A stretch of 64,000 nucleotides of DNA, from NCBI RefSeq assembly GCF_000176155.1, contig NZ_ACZO01000006.1:1-64000 (forward strand), in the 5' to 3' direction. Within the stretch, counting starts at the first letter, position 1. Every line of letters begins with the position of its first letter. The notes beneath the pieces were generated by a model. It did no database searches, was not told the DNA's origin, and saw only the letters and a program-made list of their open reading frames with translations. Source of the stretch: Vibrio metschnikovii CIP 69.14. Lineage in GTDB: Bacteria > Pseudomonadota > Gammaproteobacteria > Enterobacterales > Vibrionaceae. Positions 47,433-59,200 of the stretch are shown in pieces. Made by a program: the position numbers and the translations under genes.

Positions 47433-48784
47433 GTGGCATTTTATGGAACTTCGTTGCCTTTATTGTCGCCTTAGGCATTTTAGTCGCCGTCCATGAGTAC
47501 GGGCATTTTTGGGTGGCAAGAAAGTGCGGCGTTAAAGTAGAAAAGTTTTCAATTGGCTTTGGACGAGCGATTTGGAAACGTATGGGTAAAGACGGAACGG
47601 AGTACAGTATTTCGGTTATTCCACTCGGTGGCTACGTCAAAATGCTCGATAGCCGAGTAGACGATATTCCCCGCGAGCAGTATCCATTCGCTTTTGATAA
47701 AAAATCATTATGGCAACGCACAGCGATTGTTGCTGCGGGGCCAGCTTTTAACTTTTTGTTCGCTCTTTTCGCTTACTGGTTGGTTTTTATTATTGGTGTA
47801 CCTGCGGTCAAACCGGTGATTGGTGACGTCGCGCCATACTCGATTGCTGCAGAGGCCGGAGTAAAGCCTGGTATGGAAATTAAGGCCGTATCAGGCGTGA
47901 AGACGCTGGATTGGGAGTCAGTCAATATGGGATTAATTCGCCATATTGGTAACCAGAGCCTAACCTTGACCGTCGCTTCTCCAGATGACATTGGCATCGA
48001 GCAAATCAAGACTTTTGACCTAGCGTCATGGAACTTTAACCCAGAAACAGAGTCTGCTATGGGAGCGCTGGGATTTAAACCTTTTGTCCCTGAAGTATCG
48101 ACGGTATTAGCGACGATTTCTGCTGGTAGTGCTGGAGCTAAAGCGGGACTGCAAGTAGGCGATCGCTTAACGCACATTAACGGTCAAACGGTTTCATCTT
48201 GGCAACAGGCGGTTACAGAGATTCAGGCACATCCTAATCAAGCGTTAGAGATAGGGATTGAACGTGATCAGCAACGGTTAACGATTACTTTGGTTCCTGA
48301 TGCACGAAGCGTATCCGGACAAACGATAGGGTTTGCTGGTATTGCTCCGCAAATGGCTGAATGGCCGCCGGGGTATCGCTTTGAGTTACAGTTTGGCGTG
48401 ATCGACTCGATCGGTAAAGCGTTTGCAAAGACAGGCCAAGTGATCGACTTAACCATCAGTATGCTGAAAAAGCTGATTGTCGGTGATGTGGGACTGAATA
48501 ATCTTAGTGGGCCGATCTCTATTGCTAAAGGTGCAGGGACAACGGCTGATTATGGCTTAGTTTATTTTCTCGGTTTCTTGGCCTTGATCAGTATAAACTT
48601 GGGGATTATTAATTTGGTTCCTCTGCCAATGCTTGATGGTGGGCACTTACTGTTCTTCGCGATTGAAGCGGTGATTCGACGCCCTGTTCCGGAAAAAATA
48701 CAAGAAATTGGCTATCGACTCGGAGGAGTGATCATTTTCTCCTTAATGGCGGTAGCGATATTTAACGATTTTACTCGCCTGTGA
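47429..48784 (+). CDS. rseP: RseP, site-2 intramembrane metalloprotease
   Basis: A 451-residue zinc protease of the inner membrane. After DegS cuts the anti-sigma factor RseA, RseP cleaves it within the membrane and frees sigma-E. The zinc motif HEYGH is at residues 22-26 in the first helix; the third ligand is the Asp in [11 protein letters not shown] near the C-terminus. Two PDZ domains lie between. It is translationally coupled to dxr, and is followed by bamA; a sigma-E-like promoter lies inside it. Confidence 0.97.
   Translation: MSGILWNFVAFIVALGILVAVHEYGHFWVARKCGVKVEKFSIGFGRAIWKRMGKDGTEYSISVIPLGGYVKMLDSRVDDIPREQYPFAFDKKSLWQRTAIVAAGPAFNFLFALFAYWLVFIIGVPAVKPVIGDVAPYSIAAEAGVKPGMEIKAVSGVKTLDWESVNMGLIRHIGNQSLTLTVASPDDIGIEQIKTFDLASWNFNPETESAMGALGFKPFVPEVSTVLATISAGSAGAKAGLQVGDRLTHINGQTVSSWQQAVTEIQAHPNQALEIGIERDQQRLTITLVPDARSVSGQTIGFAGIAPQMAEWPPGYRFELQFGVIDSIGKAFAKTGQVIDLTISMLKKLIVGDVGLNNLSGPISIAKGAGTTADYGLVYFLGFLALISINLGIINLVPLPMLDGGHLLFFAIEAVIRRPVPEKIQEIGYRLGGVIIFSLMAVAIFNDFTRL
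48030..48057 (+). promoter_or_regulatory. Candidate sigma-E promoter inside rseP
   Basis: GGAACTT (48030-48036) is identical to the sigma-E -35 consensus; after 16 nt TCTGC (48053-48057) is one base from the TCTGA -10. It points at bamA-skp, about 780 nt downstream. In E. coli a sigma-E promoter for bamA is reported within rseP. It lies in coding sequence, so chance cannot be excluded. Confidence 0.45.
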
Positions 48785-48832
48785 TTGATTCGCATTAGGC
48801 AATGGTTGTAGTAAGGACTAACTAAAACAAAT

Positions 48833-51238
48833 ATGGCGATGAAAAAAATCCTGTTCGCGACACTGCTCGCAACAAGCGTATCCGTTAGTGGTGCCGAAAA
48901 TTTTGTAGTGCAGGACATTCAGATTCAAGGACTGCAGCGAGTGGCTCTCGGGGCTGCGTTATTGAGAATGCCTGTGCGAATTGGCGATACCGTTGATTCT
49001 CAAGATGTTGCACAAATTATCCAAGCGTTGTATGCCTCGGGTAACTTTGAAAACGTGAAAGTTCTGCGCGATGGTTCCGCGTTGATCGTACAAGTTCAAG
49101 AGCGTCCAACCATTGCGAGTGTCTCTTTCTCTGGCAACAAAGCGATTAAACAAGAGCAACTGCAACAAAATCTTGAAGCTTCTGGTATTCGAGTTGGTGA
49201 GGCTTTGGATCGTACTAAACTGAGCAATATCGAAAAAGGCTTAGAAGATTTTTATTACAGCGTCGGTAAATATAACGCCAGCGTAAAAGCAGTGGTTACG
49301 CCCTTACCGCGCAATCGAGCTGATTTGAAGTTTATTTTTACCGAGGGTGTTTCGGCAAAAATTCAACAGATTAACTTTATCGGTAATGAAGTATTCAGTA
49401 ATGAAGATCTTTTATCTCGCTTCAACCTGAATGTCGATCTATCGTGGTGGAACTTCCTCTCTGATGATAAGTATCAAAAGCAGGTACTAGCAGCAGATAT
49501 TGAAGCACTACGCACTTTTTACTTGGACCGAGGCTATTTGAAGTTCCAAGTTGAATCGACCCACGTTTCTATCTCTCCAGATAAAAAAGGTGTCTACATC
49601 ACCTTGAATCTGAATGAAGGTTTACCGTATACGGTAAAAGAGGTTCAATTTCGCGGTGAGTTGATTGGCAAAGAAGATGAGTTTAAGGCTCAGATTCCCT
49701 TTGAGTTAGGCGAGACTTATCAGGGCTCGGCGGTGACGCAATTGGAAGAAAGTGTCAAACGCGTCCTAGGTGAAGCCGGTTATGCCTATCCTCAAGTCCG
49801 GACCATTCCGGAGTTTGATGATGAAACCCAACAAGTTTCTCTCATCGTGCATGTTGAAGCCGGTAAACGTATTTATGTCCGTGATATTCGTTTTATCGGT
49901 AACAACGCCACTCGTGATGAAGTCCTACGCCGCGAAATGCGTCAAATGGAAGGCAGTTGGTTGAACTCTCGTGCGATTGATACCGGAAAAACGCGCTTAA
50001 ACCGCTTGGGCTTTTTTGAAACGGTTGATGTACAAACGGTTCGTGTTCCTGGTTCAGACGATCAAGTTGATTTGGTCTATACCGTCAAAGAGGCTAACTC
50101 GGGAAGTATTAACTTTGGTGTTGGTTATGGTACCGAATCAGGGGTGAGTTTTACCGTCGGATTAACCCAAGATAACTTCTTAGGAACCGGTAACCGTGTC
50201 GGTGTCACAGCAACCACTAACGACTATCAACAAAATATTACACTTGAATACCGTGATCCTTATTGGAACATTGATGGTGTAAGTCTTGGCGGCCGCGTTT
50301 TCTATAACAAGTTTGAAGCTTCAGAAGCAGGGATTGTCGATTATACCAACCAAAGTTATGGCACCAGTTTGACTTGGGGATTCCCGTTTGATGAACTCAA
50401 TCGTTTTGAATTCGGTGTTGGCTATACCCATAACAAAATTGGTAACTTATCGCCTTATTTACAAGTTGAGCAGTTCCTGTGCAACTTAGGTGATTGTGAC
50501 CCGAAAGAGTTGATCACCGATGATTTTGATGTCAACGTTGCTTGGACACGAAATAATCTTAACCGCGGTTTTTTCCCAACCGCAGGTAACCATCAGCGTG
50601 CGTTTGCTAAAATGACCACTCCGGGTTCCGATGCACAGTTTTTCAAGCTCCAATACGATGTGCGTCAGTACTTCCCATTAACCAGAAAACATGAGTTTAC
50701 TCTGCTACTGCGTGGTCGTTTGGGTTATGGTAACGGTTATGGTCAAACGGAGGGTAAAGATAACCTTTATCCGTTTTATGAAAACTTTTATGCTGGTGGT
50801 TTTACCACCTTACGTGGGTTTGGCTCTAACTCGGCAGGTCCTAAAGCGGTATATCGAGACTATTCTAGTTCAAGCAATGGTCAAGATACGGCGACCAAAG
50901 ATTCAGTCGGTGGTAACGCGATTGCTCTGGCCAGCTTAGAGTTAATTGTCCCCACGCCTTTTGCATCTGATGAAGCACGTAGTCAAGTCCGCACCAGTGT
51001 CTTTGTTGATGTCGCTAGTGTATGGGATACCGAGTTCGATTATCGCTCCAATGCCTCGTTTGGTAATCAGTATTACTACGATTACTCCGACCCAAGCAAA
51101 TATCGCGCATCTTATGGTGTCGCACTGCAATGGATGTCACCGATGGGGCCATTAGTCTTCTCGTTGGCGAAACCTATTAAAAAATACGATGGTGATAATG
51201 AAGAGTTCTTCACTTTTACTATCGGACGAACCTTCTAA
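48833..51238 (+). CDS. bamA: BamA, outer-membrane protein assembly factor
   Basis: An 801-residue outer-membrane protein with a signal peptide (MAMKKILFATLLATSVSVSGA). BamA is the core of the machine that inserts beta-barrel proteins. Five periplasmic POTRA domains (about residues 22-420) start with NFVVQDIQIQGLQRV; the remaining 380 residues form the 16-strand barrel, with the conserved FTTLRGFGSNSAGP (VRGF-type loop 6 motif) and a C-terminal Phe. AAGGACT upstream of ATG 48833 is the ribosome site. The gene is followed 12 nt later by the chaperone gene skp. Confidence 0.97.
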   Translation: MAMKKILFATLLATSVSVSGAENFVVQDIQIQGLQRVALGAALLRMPVRIGDTVDSQDVAQIIQALYASGNFENVKVLRDGSALIVQVQERPTIASVSFSGNKAIKQEQLQQNLEASGIRVGEALDRTKLSNIEKGLEDFYYSVGKYNASVKAVVTPLPRNRADLKFIFTEGVSAKIQQINFIGNEVFSNEDLLSRFNLNVDLSWWNFLSDDKYQKQVLAADIEALRTFYLDRGYLKFQVESTHVSISPDKKGVYITLNLNEGLPYTVKEVQFRGELIGKEDEFKAQIPFELGETYQGSAVTQLEESVKRVLGEAGYAYPQVRTIPEFDDETQQVSLIVHVEAGKRIYVRDIRFIGNNATRDEVLRREMRQMEGSWLNSRAIDTGKTRLNRLGFFETVDVQTVRVPGSDDQVDLVYTVKEANSGSINFGVGYGTESGVSFTVGLTQDNFLGTGNRVGVTATTNDYQQNITLEYRDPYWNIDGVSLGGRVFYNKFEASEAGIVDYTNQSYGTSLTWGFPFDELNRFEFGVGYTHNKIGNLSPYLQVEQFLCNLGDCDPKELITDDFDVNVAWTRNNLNRGFFPTAGNHQRAFAKMTTPGSDAQFFKLQYDVRQYFPLTRKHEFTLLLRGRLGYGNGYGQTEGKDNLYPFYENFYAGGFTTLRGFGSNSAGPKAVYRDYSSSSNGQDTATKDSVGGNAIALASLELIVPTPFASDEARSQVRTSVFVDVASVWDTEFDYRSNASFGNQYYYDYSDPSKYRASYGVALQWMSPMGPLVFSLAKPIKKYDGDNEEFFTFTIGRTF

Positions 51239-51250
51239 ATAGAGGAAAGT

Positions 51251-51763
51251 ATGTTAAAAAATACCGTTAAAGCGGCCAGTGTTAGCCTGATTATTCTTAG
51301 TTCTGCTTTTTTTGCCAACGCTGCTGAGGCTGCGCAAAAAGTAGGCTTTATTAACACCGCACAAGTATTTCAAGCGTTACCACAACGTGAAGTTGTTTTG
51401 CAGAAAATGCAGGACGAGTTTAAAGACAAAGCTGCAGAGCTACAAAGTCTGCAAGCTCAAGCCAAGACGAAAATTGAAAAATTAAGACGTGATGCTGAGC
51501 TGATGAGCCAAGATGACGTTGAAAAATTGCGTATGGAAATTGGGCAGTTGGATAATATGTACCAGATGAAAGCCCAAGCTCTGGAGCGGGCTTCTGCACG
51601 TCGTGAAGCAGAAGAAAAACAAAAATTGTTTAAAATTATCCAAGACGCTGTACAAAAAGTCGCGGAAAAAGAAGGTTATGACTTGATTGTTGATGTTAGC
51701 GCTATGCAATACGGCAAACCACAGTACAATATTTCTGAGCAAGTAATTAAAGCAATTAAATAA
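51251..51763 (+). CDS. skp: Skp/OmpH periplasmic chaperone
   Basis: A 170-residue periplasmic protein with signal peptide (MLKNTVKAASVSLIILSSAFFANAAEA is its extent, cleaved near residue 27). Skp trimers hold unfolded outer-membrane proteins in a cavity formed by long helical arms; the arms are visible as the charged Gln/Lys/Glu-rich coiled coil at residues 45-120. The core strands are KVGFINTAQVFQALP and YDLIVDVSAMQY. It stands between bamA, the machine it serves, and lpxD. Confidence 0.95.
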   Translation: MLKNTVKAASVSLIILSSAFFANAAEAAQKVGFINTAQVFQALPQREVVLQKMQDEFKDKAAELQSLQAQAKTKIEKLRRDAELMSQDDVEKLRMEIGQLDNMYQMKAQALERASARREAEEKQKLFKIIQDAVQKVAEKEGYDLIVDVSAMQYGKPQYNISEQVIKAIK

Positions 51764-51769
51764 TATTCG

Positions 51770-52810
51770 ATGACTATGATGACTCTAACTTTAGCCGATT
51801 TGGCAACCATAACCGGCGGCACCCTATACGGTGATGCTAACGTGAAAGTAAGCGCGGTCGCGCCAATGGATAGGGCCAAGGAAGGGGATGTCACCTTTCT
51901 TTCTAATACTAAATACGCTAAACACCTTAAGTTGTGCCAAGCGTCAGTAGTGATGGTGAAAGAGTCGGAACGAGAGTTGTGCCCATCGAATGTATTAGTG
52001 GTCGCTGACCCTTATATTGCCTTTGCTAAGGTAGCTCAGGCATTAGATAAAACACCCAAACCAGCGTTGGTCGGGATTGCACCAAGTGCGGTTGTCGCGA
52101 CAGATGCCCAACTGGGTCAGAATGTAGCGATTGGTGCTAACGCAGTCATTGAATCGGGAGTGGTTCTTGGTGATAACGCGGTGGTCGGCGCTGGATGCTT
52201 TATTGGTCATAACGCACGATTAGGTCATAACACTAAGCTGTGGGCGAATGTCACCGTTTACCATGGCGTACAGATTGGTGATGATTGTTTGATCCAATCT
52301 GGTACCGTGATCGGATCTGACGGTTTTGGCTATGCCAATGAACGTGGCGAATGGGTAAAAATCCCTCAAATGGGCACTGTACGGATTGGCAACCGCGTTG
52401 AAATTGGTGCCTCGACAACCATTGATCGTGGCGCGTTAGATGATACCGTGATTGAAGATAATGTGATCATGGATAATCAATTGCAAATTGCGCATAACGT
52501 ACACATCGGATATGGCACCGCGATTGCTGGTGGTACAGTGATTGCTGGCAGTACTCATATTGGTAAATACTGCATTATTGGCGGGGCGACGGTCATTAAT
52601 GGTCACATTACCATTGCTGATGGGGTCACCATTACCGGCATGGGCATGGTGATGCGCAGCATTGAAGAGAAAGGTATGTATTCATCCGGTATTCCGCTGC
52701 AGCCGAATAAAGAGTGGCGTAAAACCGCCGCACGGGTGCATCGGATTGATGAGATGAACAAGCGATTAAAAGCCTTAGAAAAAAAACTGGAGCAAATCAC
52801 TCATTCATAA
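51770..52810 (+). CDS. lpxD: UDP-3-O-(3-hydroxyacyl)glucosamine N-acyltransferase
   Basis: A 346-residue trimeric acyltransferase for the third step of lipid A synthesis. The N-terminal domain ([15 protein letters not shown]) binds uridine; the middle is a left-handed beta helix built from hexapeptide repeats (such as [19 protein letters not shown]), and the C-terminal helix ([17 protein letters not shown]) closes the trimer. The catalytic His lies in [10 protein letters not shown]. Starts at 51770, 51776 or 51779 are possible. A terminator follows, before fabZ. Confidence 0.96.
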   Translation: MTMMTLTLADLATITGGTLYGDANVKVSAVAPMDRAKEGDVTFLSNTKYAKHLKLCQASVVMVKESERELCPSNVLVVADPYIAFAKVAQALDKTPKPALVGIAPSAVVATDAQLGQNVAIGANAVIESGVVLGDNAVVGAGCFIGHNARLGHNTKLWANVTVYHGVQIGDDCLIQSGTVIGSDGFGYANERGEWVKIPQMGTVRIGNRVEIGASTTIDRGALDDTVIEDNVIMDNQLQIAHNVHIGYGTAIAGGTVIAGSTHIGKYCIIGGATVINGHITIADGVTITGMGMVMRSIEEKGMYSSGIPLQPNKEWRKTAARVHRIDEMNKRLKALEKKLEQITHS

Positions 52811-52825
52811 TGGACTGATTTGCTA

Positions 52826-52855
52826 AAAAGGCTCGCCGTACGCGAGTCTTTTTTA
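52826..52855 (+). terminator. Terminator after lpxD
   Basis: AAGGCTCG and CGAGTCTT pair with one G-T wobble, followed by TTTTT. The gap up to fabZ (52856-53098) has no gene; a promoter for fabZ-lpxA is expected there but no clear one was identified. Confidence 0.75.
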
Positions 52856-53098
52856 TCTCTATCTCTTGTTTGTTAATGGTTGGTATCGCGTGTCGGCGAC
52901 GCTAGTTTGGTGTTTTGTGACTAGAACCTTAGTCAGATTGATTAACCTGCTGCCTGCCACTCTCCGCGGTTTGAGTATATAATACAAGCCAACTTATTTG
53001 CTCTGCTCTGGATCTGTTTTCGTGATGCTTTAAGCGGCGACAGTTTTCCCTGTCTTTGAGAGCGGGGTATCGCATTTAATCTATTTATTGATAGGAAT

Positions 53099-53557
53099 AT
53101 GACTTTGACTACTGAAAAGAAAATGATGAATATCACTGAAATTCAGAGCCTGCTTCCGCACCGTTATCCTTTTTTATTGATCGATCGTGTGACCGATTAT
53201 GAAGAAGGTAAATACCTTGTTGGGCTAAAGAATGTTTCGGTGAATGAACCTCAGTTTACTGGTCATTTCCCTCAGTTGCCGGTTTTCCCTGGCGTGCTTA
53301 TTTTAGAAGCCATGGCTCAAGCAACTGGGTTGTTGGCATTTAAAACCTTTGGCGCACCAAAAGAAAACGAGCTGTACTATTTTGCAAGCATTGATAATGC
53401 AAAGTTTCGTAAACCAGTTGGCCCTGGCGATCAATTAATGATTGAAGTGGAATTTATCAAAGAACGCCGAGGCATTGCTCTTTTTAATGGAGTGGCAAAA
53501 GTCGATGGTGACGTGGTCTGTTCCGCGGTTCTAAAATGTGCACGCAGAGAGTTTTAA
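53099..53557 (+). CDS. fabZ: 3-hydroxyacyl-ACP dehydratase FabZ
   Basis: A 152-residue hot-dog-fold enzyme that dehydrates 3-hydroxyacyl-ACP in fatty-acid elongation and competes with LpxA for the same substrate. Catalytic His-56 (in [13 protein letters not shown]) and Glu-70 (in LILEAMAQ) are present. It is one base before the lpxA start, an arrangement shared with E. coli that links fatty-acid and lipid A synthesis. Confidence 0.97.
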   Translation: MTLTTEKKMMNITEIQSLLPHRYPFLLIDRVTDYEEGKYLVGLKNVSVNEPQFTGHFPQLPVFPGVLILEAMAQATGLLAFKTFGAPKENELYYFASIDNAKFRKPVGPGDQLMIEVEFIKERRGIALFNGVAKVDGDVVCSAVLKCARREF

Positions 53558-53558
53558 T

Positions 53559-54347
53559 ATGATTCATCCAACGGCACAAATCCACCCAACCGCGGTGGTC
53601 GAAGACGGCGCAGTGATTGGCGCAAATGTTAAGATTGGTCCATTTTGTTATGTTGATAGCAAAGTGGAGATTGGTGACGGCACTGAGTTGTTATCGCACG
53701 TTGTTGTCAAAGGGCCAACCAAGCTTGGTAAAGATAACCGCATCTTCCAATTCGCCTCAATTGGTGAAGCCTGTCAGGATCTAAAATACGCAGGTGAAGA
53801 TACTCAACTGATTGTTGGTGATCGCAATACCATTCGTGAAAGTGTCACCATGCATCGTGGTACCGTGCAAGATAAAGGTATCACCGTTGTTGGCAGTGAT
53901 AACTTATTTATGATTAATGCACACGTTGCTCATGATTGTGTCATTGGTGATCGCTGTATTTTTGCCAATAACGCGACCTTAGCCGGACATGTCAAGGTGG
54001 GCAATCAAGCCATCATTGGTGGTATGTCAGCAATTCATCAATTCTGCCACATTGGTGACCATTGTATGTTGGGTGGTGGATCGATCGTTGTACAAGATGT
54101 GCCTCCTTTTGTGATGGCACAAGGTAACCACTGTGCACCTTTTGGCATTAACGTTGAAGGCTTAAAGCGTCGTGGTTTTGAAAAAGCGGAAATACATGCG
54201 ATTCGCCGTGCTTATAAGGCGTTGTATCGTAATGGACTCACTTTGGAAGAAGCCAAAGTGGAAATCGCTAAAGAAGCGGCAAATTTCCCTGCGGTCCAAC
54301 GTTTTCTTGATTTCTTAGCTAACTCAGCTCGCGGTATCATCCGTTAG
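53559..54347 (+). CDS. lpxA: UDP-N-acetylglucosamine acyltransferase
   Basis: A 262-residue enzyme, exactly the E. coli length, for the first step of lipid A synthesis. It is a left-handed beta helix of hexapeptide repeats starting [20 protein letters not shown]; the catalytic His is in [11 protein letters not shown]. The C-terminal helices ([21 protein letters not shown]) are typical. ATG 53559 was chosen over an upstream in-frame start because of the exact family N-terminus and the GAGAG site inside the end of fabZ. Confidence 0.97.
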   Translation: MIHPTAQIHPTAVVEDGAVIGANVKIGPFCYVDSKVEIGDGTELLSHVVVKGPTKLGKDNRIFQFASIGEACQDLKYAGEDTQLIVGDRNTIRESVTMHRGTVQDKGITVVGSDNLFMINAHVAHDCVIGDRCIFANNATLAGHVKVGNQAIIGGMSAIHQFCHIGDHCMLGGGSIVVQDVPPFVMAQGNHCAPFGINVEGLKRRGFEKAEIHAIRRAYKALYRNGLTLEEAKVEIAKEAANFPAVQRFLDFLANSARGIIR

Positions 54348-54367
54348 TTTTAGACTTGGCGTTAGAC

Positions 54368-54396
54368 AAAAGATCGCCATTTATCGGCGATCTTTT
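54368..54396 (+). terminator. Hairpin between lpxA and lpxB
   Basis: AAAAGATCGCC (54368-54378) and GGCGATCTTTT (54386-54396). The T run belongs to the stem and continues GCATTTT, so it could be a partial terminator inside the lipid A gene group. Confidence 0.6.
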
Positions 54397-54434
54397 GCAT
54401 TTTATGGCGATTACCTATCAAGAGGCATTGAGGA

Positions 54435-55577
54435 ATGGAACAACAACCTTTACGTATTGGTATTGTTGCGGGTGAATTGTCGGGGGATACCCTCGGCGAA
54501 GGTTTTATTAAAGCGATAAAAGCCCGTTATCCTAATGCTGAGTTTGTTGGGATTGGCGGCCCGAAAATGATTGGTCAAGGCTGCCATTCTCTGTTTGATA
54601 TGGAAGAGTTAGCCGTCATGGGCTTGGTGGAAGTGCTAGGACGTTTGCCTCGTTTGCTCAAAGTTAAAGCTGAGTTGGTACAGTATTTTACGCAAAATCC
54701 ACCGGATGTCTTTATTGGGATTGATGCGCCGGATTTTAATTTACGCTTGGAGCGAGATTTAAAGCAAGCGGGCATTAAAACGGTGCATTATGTCAGCCCT
54801 TCAGTATGGGCTTGGCGTCAGAAGCGAATTTTTAAAATTGCCGCGGCAACGGATCTCGTGCTCGCTTTTTTACCGTTTGAAAAAGCGTTTTATGATCGGT
54901 TTAACGTACCGTGTGAGTTTATTGGCCATACCTTGGCCGATGCTTTACCACTTCAGCCAGATAAGCAAGCTGCTCAGCGTTTATTAGGGTTAGATGAGAA
55001 AAAGCGCTGGCTTGCGGTGTTGCCCGGTAGCCGTGGTGGCGAAATGAAGCTACTGGCTCAACCGTTTATTGAGACGTGCCAACGACTGCATCAAACTTAT
55101 CCAGAGTTAGGATTTGTCGTCGCGCTGGTCAACGCACAGCGGCGCGAGCAATTTGAAGCGGTTTGGCAGCAAGTAGCCCCAGAGCTGGATTTTACCTTAG
55201 TCGATGATACCGCTCGTAATGTGATTACGGCATCGGATGTGGTGATGCTGGCTTCCGGCACGGTCGCATTGGAGTGCATGTTACTCAAACGGCCGATGGT
55301 GGTCGGTTATAAAGTCAATGCGATTACCGCTTTTTTAGCGAGACGATTAGTTAAAATACCTTATGTTTCACTGCCGAATATTTTAGCAGGGCAGGAGCTG
55401 GTGAAAGAGTTTATACAACAAGAGTGCAATGTTGATAACCTGTATCATGAGTTAACTCGATTATTGCAAAGCGATAACCAAGCATTAGTAGATAAATTCA
55501 CAGAGATGCATCATTGGATCCGCAAAGATGCGGATCAACAAGCCGCGCAAGCGGTACTGACATTAATAGGAAAATAA
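54435..55577 (+). CDS. lpxB: Lipid-A-disaccharide synthase
   Basis: A 380-residue peripheral membrane glycosyltransferase (family GT19) that joins UDP-diacylglucosamine and lipid X to the lipid A disaccharide. Family segments are [11 protein letters not shown] at the N-terminus, [35 protein letters not shown] and [14 protein letters not shown] with donor contacts. It lies 87 nt behind lpxA and 4 nt before rnhB. Confidence 0.96.
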   Translation: MEQQPLRIGIVAGELSGDTLGEGFIKAIKARYPNAEFVGIGGPKMIGQGCHSLFDMEELAVMGLVEVLGRLPRLLKVKAELVQYFTQNPPDVFIGIDAPDFNLRLERDLKQAGIKTVHYVSPSVWAWRQKRIFKIAAATDLVLAFLPFEKAFYDRFNVPCEFIGHTLADALPLQPDKQAAQRLLGLDEKKRWLAVLPGSRGGEMKLLAQPFIETCQRLHQTYPELGFVVALVNAQRREQFEAVWQQVAPELDFTLVDDTARNVITASDVVMLASGTVALECMLLKRPMVVGYKVNAITAFLARRLVKIPYVSLPNILAGQELVKEFIQQECNVDNLYHELTRLLQSDNQALVDKFTEMHHWIRKDADQQAAQAVLTLIGK

Positions 55578-55581
55578 CCGC

Positions 55582-56199
55582 GTGACCATAAAAGCCAATA
55601 AAGATCTGCCCCCTTTTATTCTTCCGACTGGCTATCACTGGATTGCCGGGGTCGATGAAGTTGGACGTGGGCCGCTGGTTGGGGATGTGGTCACTGCTGC
55701 GGTGATTTTAGACCCAGCGCAACCGATTAACGGTTTGAATGACTCTAAAAAACTGTCAGAAAAGAAACGCCTTGCGTTACTACCAGAAATTCAAGCGAAA
55801 GCGTTAGCATGGTCAGTGGGTCGTTGCTCACCAAGTGAAATTGATCAACTGAATATTTTTCAAGCGACGATGCTCGCCATGCAGCGTGCCGTAGCGGGTT
55901 TAGCCATTCAACCTGACTTAGTCTTGGTCGACGGTAATAAAGTGCCTAAGTTGCCGATGGCCGCTGAAGCCGTGGTTAAGGGCGATCTACGAGTCGCGCA
56001 GATCAGCGCGGCCTCGATCATTGCTAAGGTCGTGCGCGATCAAGAGATGGCCGAACTCGATCTGCTTTATCCGCAGTTTGGTTTTGCGCAGCATAAGGGC
56101 TACCCGACCAAAGCGCATTTTGCCGCCATCGAGCAGCATGGCGTGATCGATCAGCATCGGCGCAGTTTTTCCCCCGTTAAGCGTGCATTGGGTTTATAG
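55582..56199 (+). CDS. rnhB: Ribonuclease HII
   Basis: A 205-residue nuclease that cuts RNA in RNA-DNA hybrids and removes single ribonucleotides misincorporated into DNA. The catalytic acidic residues lie in [13 protein letters not shown] (DE), LVLVDGNK (D) and the later Asp of KVVRDQEM. The start is GTG with AGGA upstream. Its place between lpxB and dnaE is conserved in gammaproteobacteria. Confidence 0.96.
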   Translation: MTIKANKDLPPFILPTGYHWIAGVDEVGRGPLVGDVVTAAVILDPAQPINGLNDSKKLSEKKRLALLPEIQAKALAWSVGRCSPSEIDQLNIFQATMLAMQRAVAGLAIQPDLVLVDGNKVPKLPMAAEAVVKGDLRVAQISAASIIAKVVRDQEMAELDLLYPQFGFAQHKGYPTKAHFAAIEQHGVIDQHRRSFSPVKRALGL

Positions 56200-56298
56200 C
56201 GTCAGGTTTTTCCCTGATGGTTTTACGCGCTTACGGTTTAACGTAGAATAGCGCTATTGCACGATCTAGCTCCTTCGAAACACCTAGGATTCAATTGA

Positions 56299-59200
56299 AT
56301 GTCAGACCCAAAGTTTATCCACTTACGTGTTCATAGTGATTACTCCATGGTGGATGGTTTGTCCAAAGTCCCCCCTCTGGTTAAGCAAGTGGCGGCGATG
56401 GGGATGCCAGCCATGGCCTTGACCGATTTTACAAACTTATGTGGACTGGTGAAATTTTATGGCACCGCGCATAGTTGTGGGATTAAGCCGATTATTGGTG
56501 CTGATTTTACGCTGCGTTCCGATGAGTTTGCTGATGAACTGACCAAAATCACTATTTTAGCCAAAAATAATATTGGTTATAAAAATCTCACCTTATTGAT
56601 TTCAGAAGCGTATTTGCGCGGTCATGTTCAGCATCAACCAGTGATTGATAAACAGTGGTTGGTGAAACACGCCGAAGGTTTGATCATACTTTCTGGTGGT
56701 AAAAATGGTGAAATCGGCCGAGCGTTATTAAAAGGCAACCAAGCGTTAGCGGAAAAGTGCGTAGAGTTTTATCAAACGTATTTCGCCGATCATTTCTATT
56801 TAGAGCTGGTGCGCACAGGGCGTGCGGATGAAGAGAGCTACTTACATTTTGCTCTCGACTTAGCAGAACAAACGCAATTACCGGTTGTGGCGACCAATGA
56901 AGTGGTTTTCTTAAACGCAGAGCAGTTTGATGCCCATGAAATTCGCGTTGCTATTCACGATGGTTATACTTTAGAGGATCCAAGACGACCTAAAAATTAC
57001 AGCCCTCAGCAATATTTACGCACTGAGCAAGAGATGTGTGAGCTGTTTGCGGATATTCCGCAAGCGCTAGAAAATAGCGTTGAAATTGCTAAACGCTGTA
57101 ATGTGACCGTGCGTTTAGGTGAGTATTTCCTACCTAATTTTCCGACGGGTGGGTTAGCAATTGAAGAATTTTTGGTCGTGAAATCCAAACAAGGATTAGA
57201 GGAGCGCCTAGAATTTTTGTTCCCCGATCCACAAGTTCGTGCCGAGCGTCGCCCTGAATACGATGAACGTTTGGATATTGAGCTACAAGTGATTAACCAG
57301 ATGGGATTCCCGGGTTACTTTTTGATCGTTATGGAGTTTATCCAATGGTCAAAAGATAATGATATTCCAGTGGGTCCTGGTCGTGGGTCTGGTGCCGGTT
57401 CTTTGGTGGCTTATGCGCTGAAAATTACCGATCTTGATCCCCTTGAATATGACCTACTGTTTGAGCGCTTTCTTAACCCAGAGCGGGTCTCGATGCCTGA
57501 CTTTGATGTCGACTTTTGTATGGATAAGCGAGATCAGGTGATTGATCACGTGGCTGAATTATACGGTCGTGATGCGGTATCCCAGATCATTACTTTTGGT
57601 ACCATGGCGGCAAAAGCGGTGATTCGTGATGTCGGGCGTGTATTGGGGCATCCTTTCGGATTTGTTGATCGTATTTCTAAGTTGATCCCACCCGATCCCG
57701 GCATGACGCTCGAAAAAGCCTTTAAAGCCGAGCCAGCGCTGCAAGAGTTGTATGACGCCGATGAAGAAGTCAAAGAGCTGATCGATAAGTGTCGTATTCT
57801 TGAAGGATGTACTCGAAATGCCGGTAAACATGCCGGCGGCGTGGTGATTTCTCCGACCACGATCACCGATTTTGCGCCGCTGTATTGCGATGCAGAAGGT
57901 CATCATCCGGTTACTCAATTTGATAAAAACGATGTTGAATACGCCGGATTAGTGAAATTCGACTTCTTAGGTCTGCGCACGTTAACCATCATTGATTGGG
58001 CATTGGGTTTAATTAATCCGCGCCGTACCGCTCTTGGTGAGGAGCCGTTGCGAATTGAAGCGATTCCACTGCAAGATGAAGCTTCATTCCGATTACTACA
58101 AAAATCTGAAACGACCGCCGTATTCCAGTTGGAATCGCGCGGAATGAAAGAGCTTATCAAACGTCTAAAACCGGACTGTTTTGAAGATATTATCGCCTTG
58201 GTGGCGCTATTTCGTCCTGGGCCTTTGCAGTCAGGTATGGTGGATAACTTTATTGACCGTAAACATGGCCGTGAAGTGATCTCTTATCCAGATGAAAAAT
58301 GGCAACATGAGTCATTAAAAGAAATTTTAGAACCGACTTACGGCATCATCCTCTATCAAGAGCAGGTCATGCAGATTGCTCAGGTGCTAGCAGGTTATAC
58401 CTTAGGCGGTGCAGATATGCTGCGCCGTGCGATGGGTAAGAAAAAACCGGAAGAGATGGCTAAACAGCGTGCCATATTTAAAGAAGGGGCTGAAAACAAC
58501 GGTGTTGATGGCGAGTTGGCGATGAAAATCTTTGACTTGGTAGAGAAATTTGCCGGTTATGGATTTAACAAGTCCCACTCTGCGGCCTATGCTTTAGTGT
58601 CTTATCAAACCTTATGGTTAAAAACTCATTATCCTGCTGAATTTATGGCGGCGGTGATGACCGCAGATATGGATAACACCGAGAAAGTGGTTGGTTTGGT
58701 GGATGAGTGCCAACGTATGGGTTTAACCGTATTACCGCCTGACATTAACTCTGGTTTATACAGTTTTAATGTTGATGAGAACGGGGCGATTGTGTACGGT
58801 ATCGGGGCGATCAAAGGCGTTGGTGAAGGGCCTATCGAAGCGATTTTAGACTCGCGCAGTAAAAACGGCTATTTTAAAGACTTGTTTGATTTTTGTGCGC
58901 GGATCGACCTTAAAAAAGTCAATAAACGGGTGATTGAGAAATTGATCCTTGCGGGAGCATTGGATAGGTTAGGTCCCCATCGTGCGGCGATGATGGCCTC
59001 GTTAGACGATGCAGTAAAAGCGGCCAGTCAACATCATCAAGCGGAGGCCTTTGGCCAAGCGGATATGTTTGGTGTCTTGACCGACGCTCCCGAAGAGGTT
59101 GAGCAAAAGTATACTCAAGTTCCTCCTTGGCCGGAAAAGGTTTGGCTTGAAGGGGAGCGAGAAACATTAGGGTTGTACTTAACGGGTCACCCGATTAACC

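Noticed and set aside
47443..47468. Second GGAACTT in the first codons of rseP as another sigma-E promoter
   Set aside because: The following TCGCC comes after only 14 nt and matches the -10 poorly.
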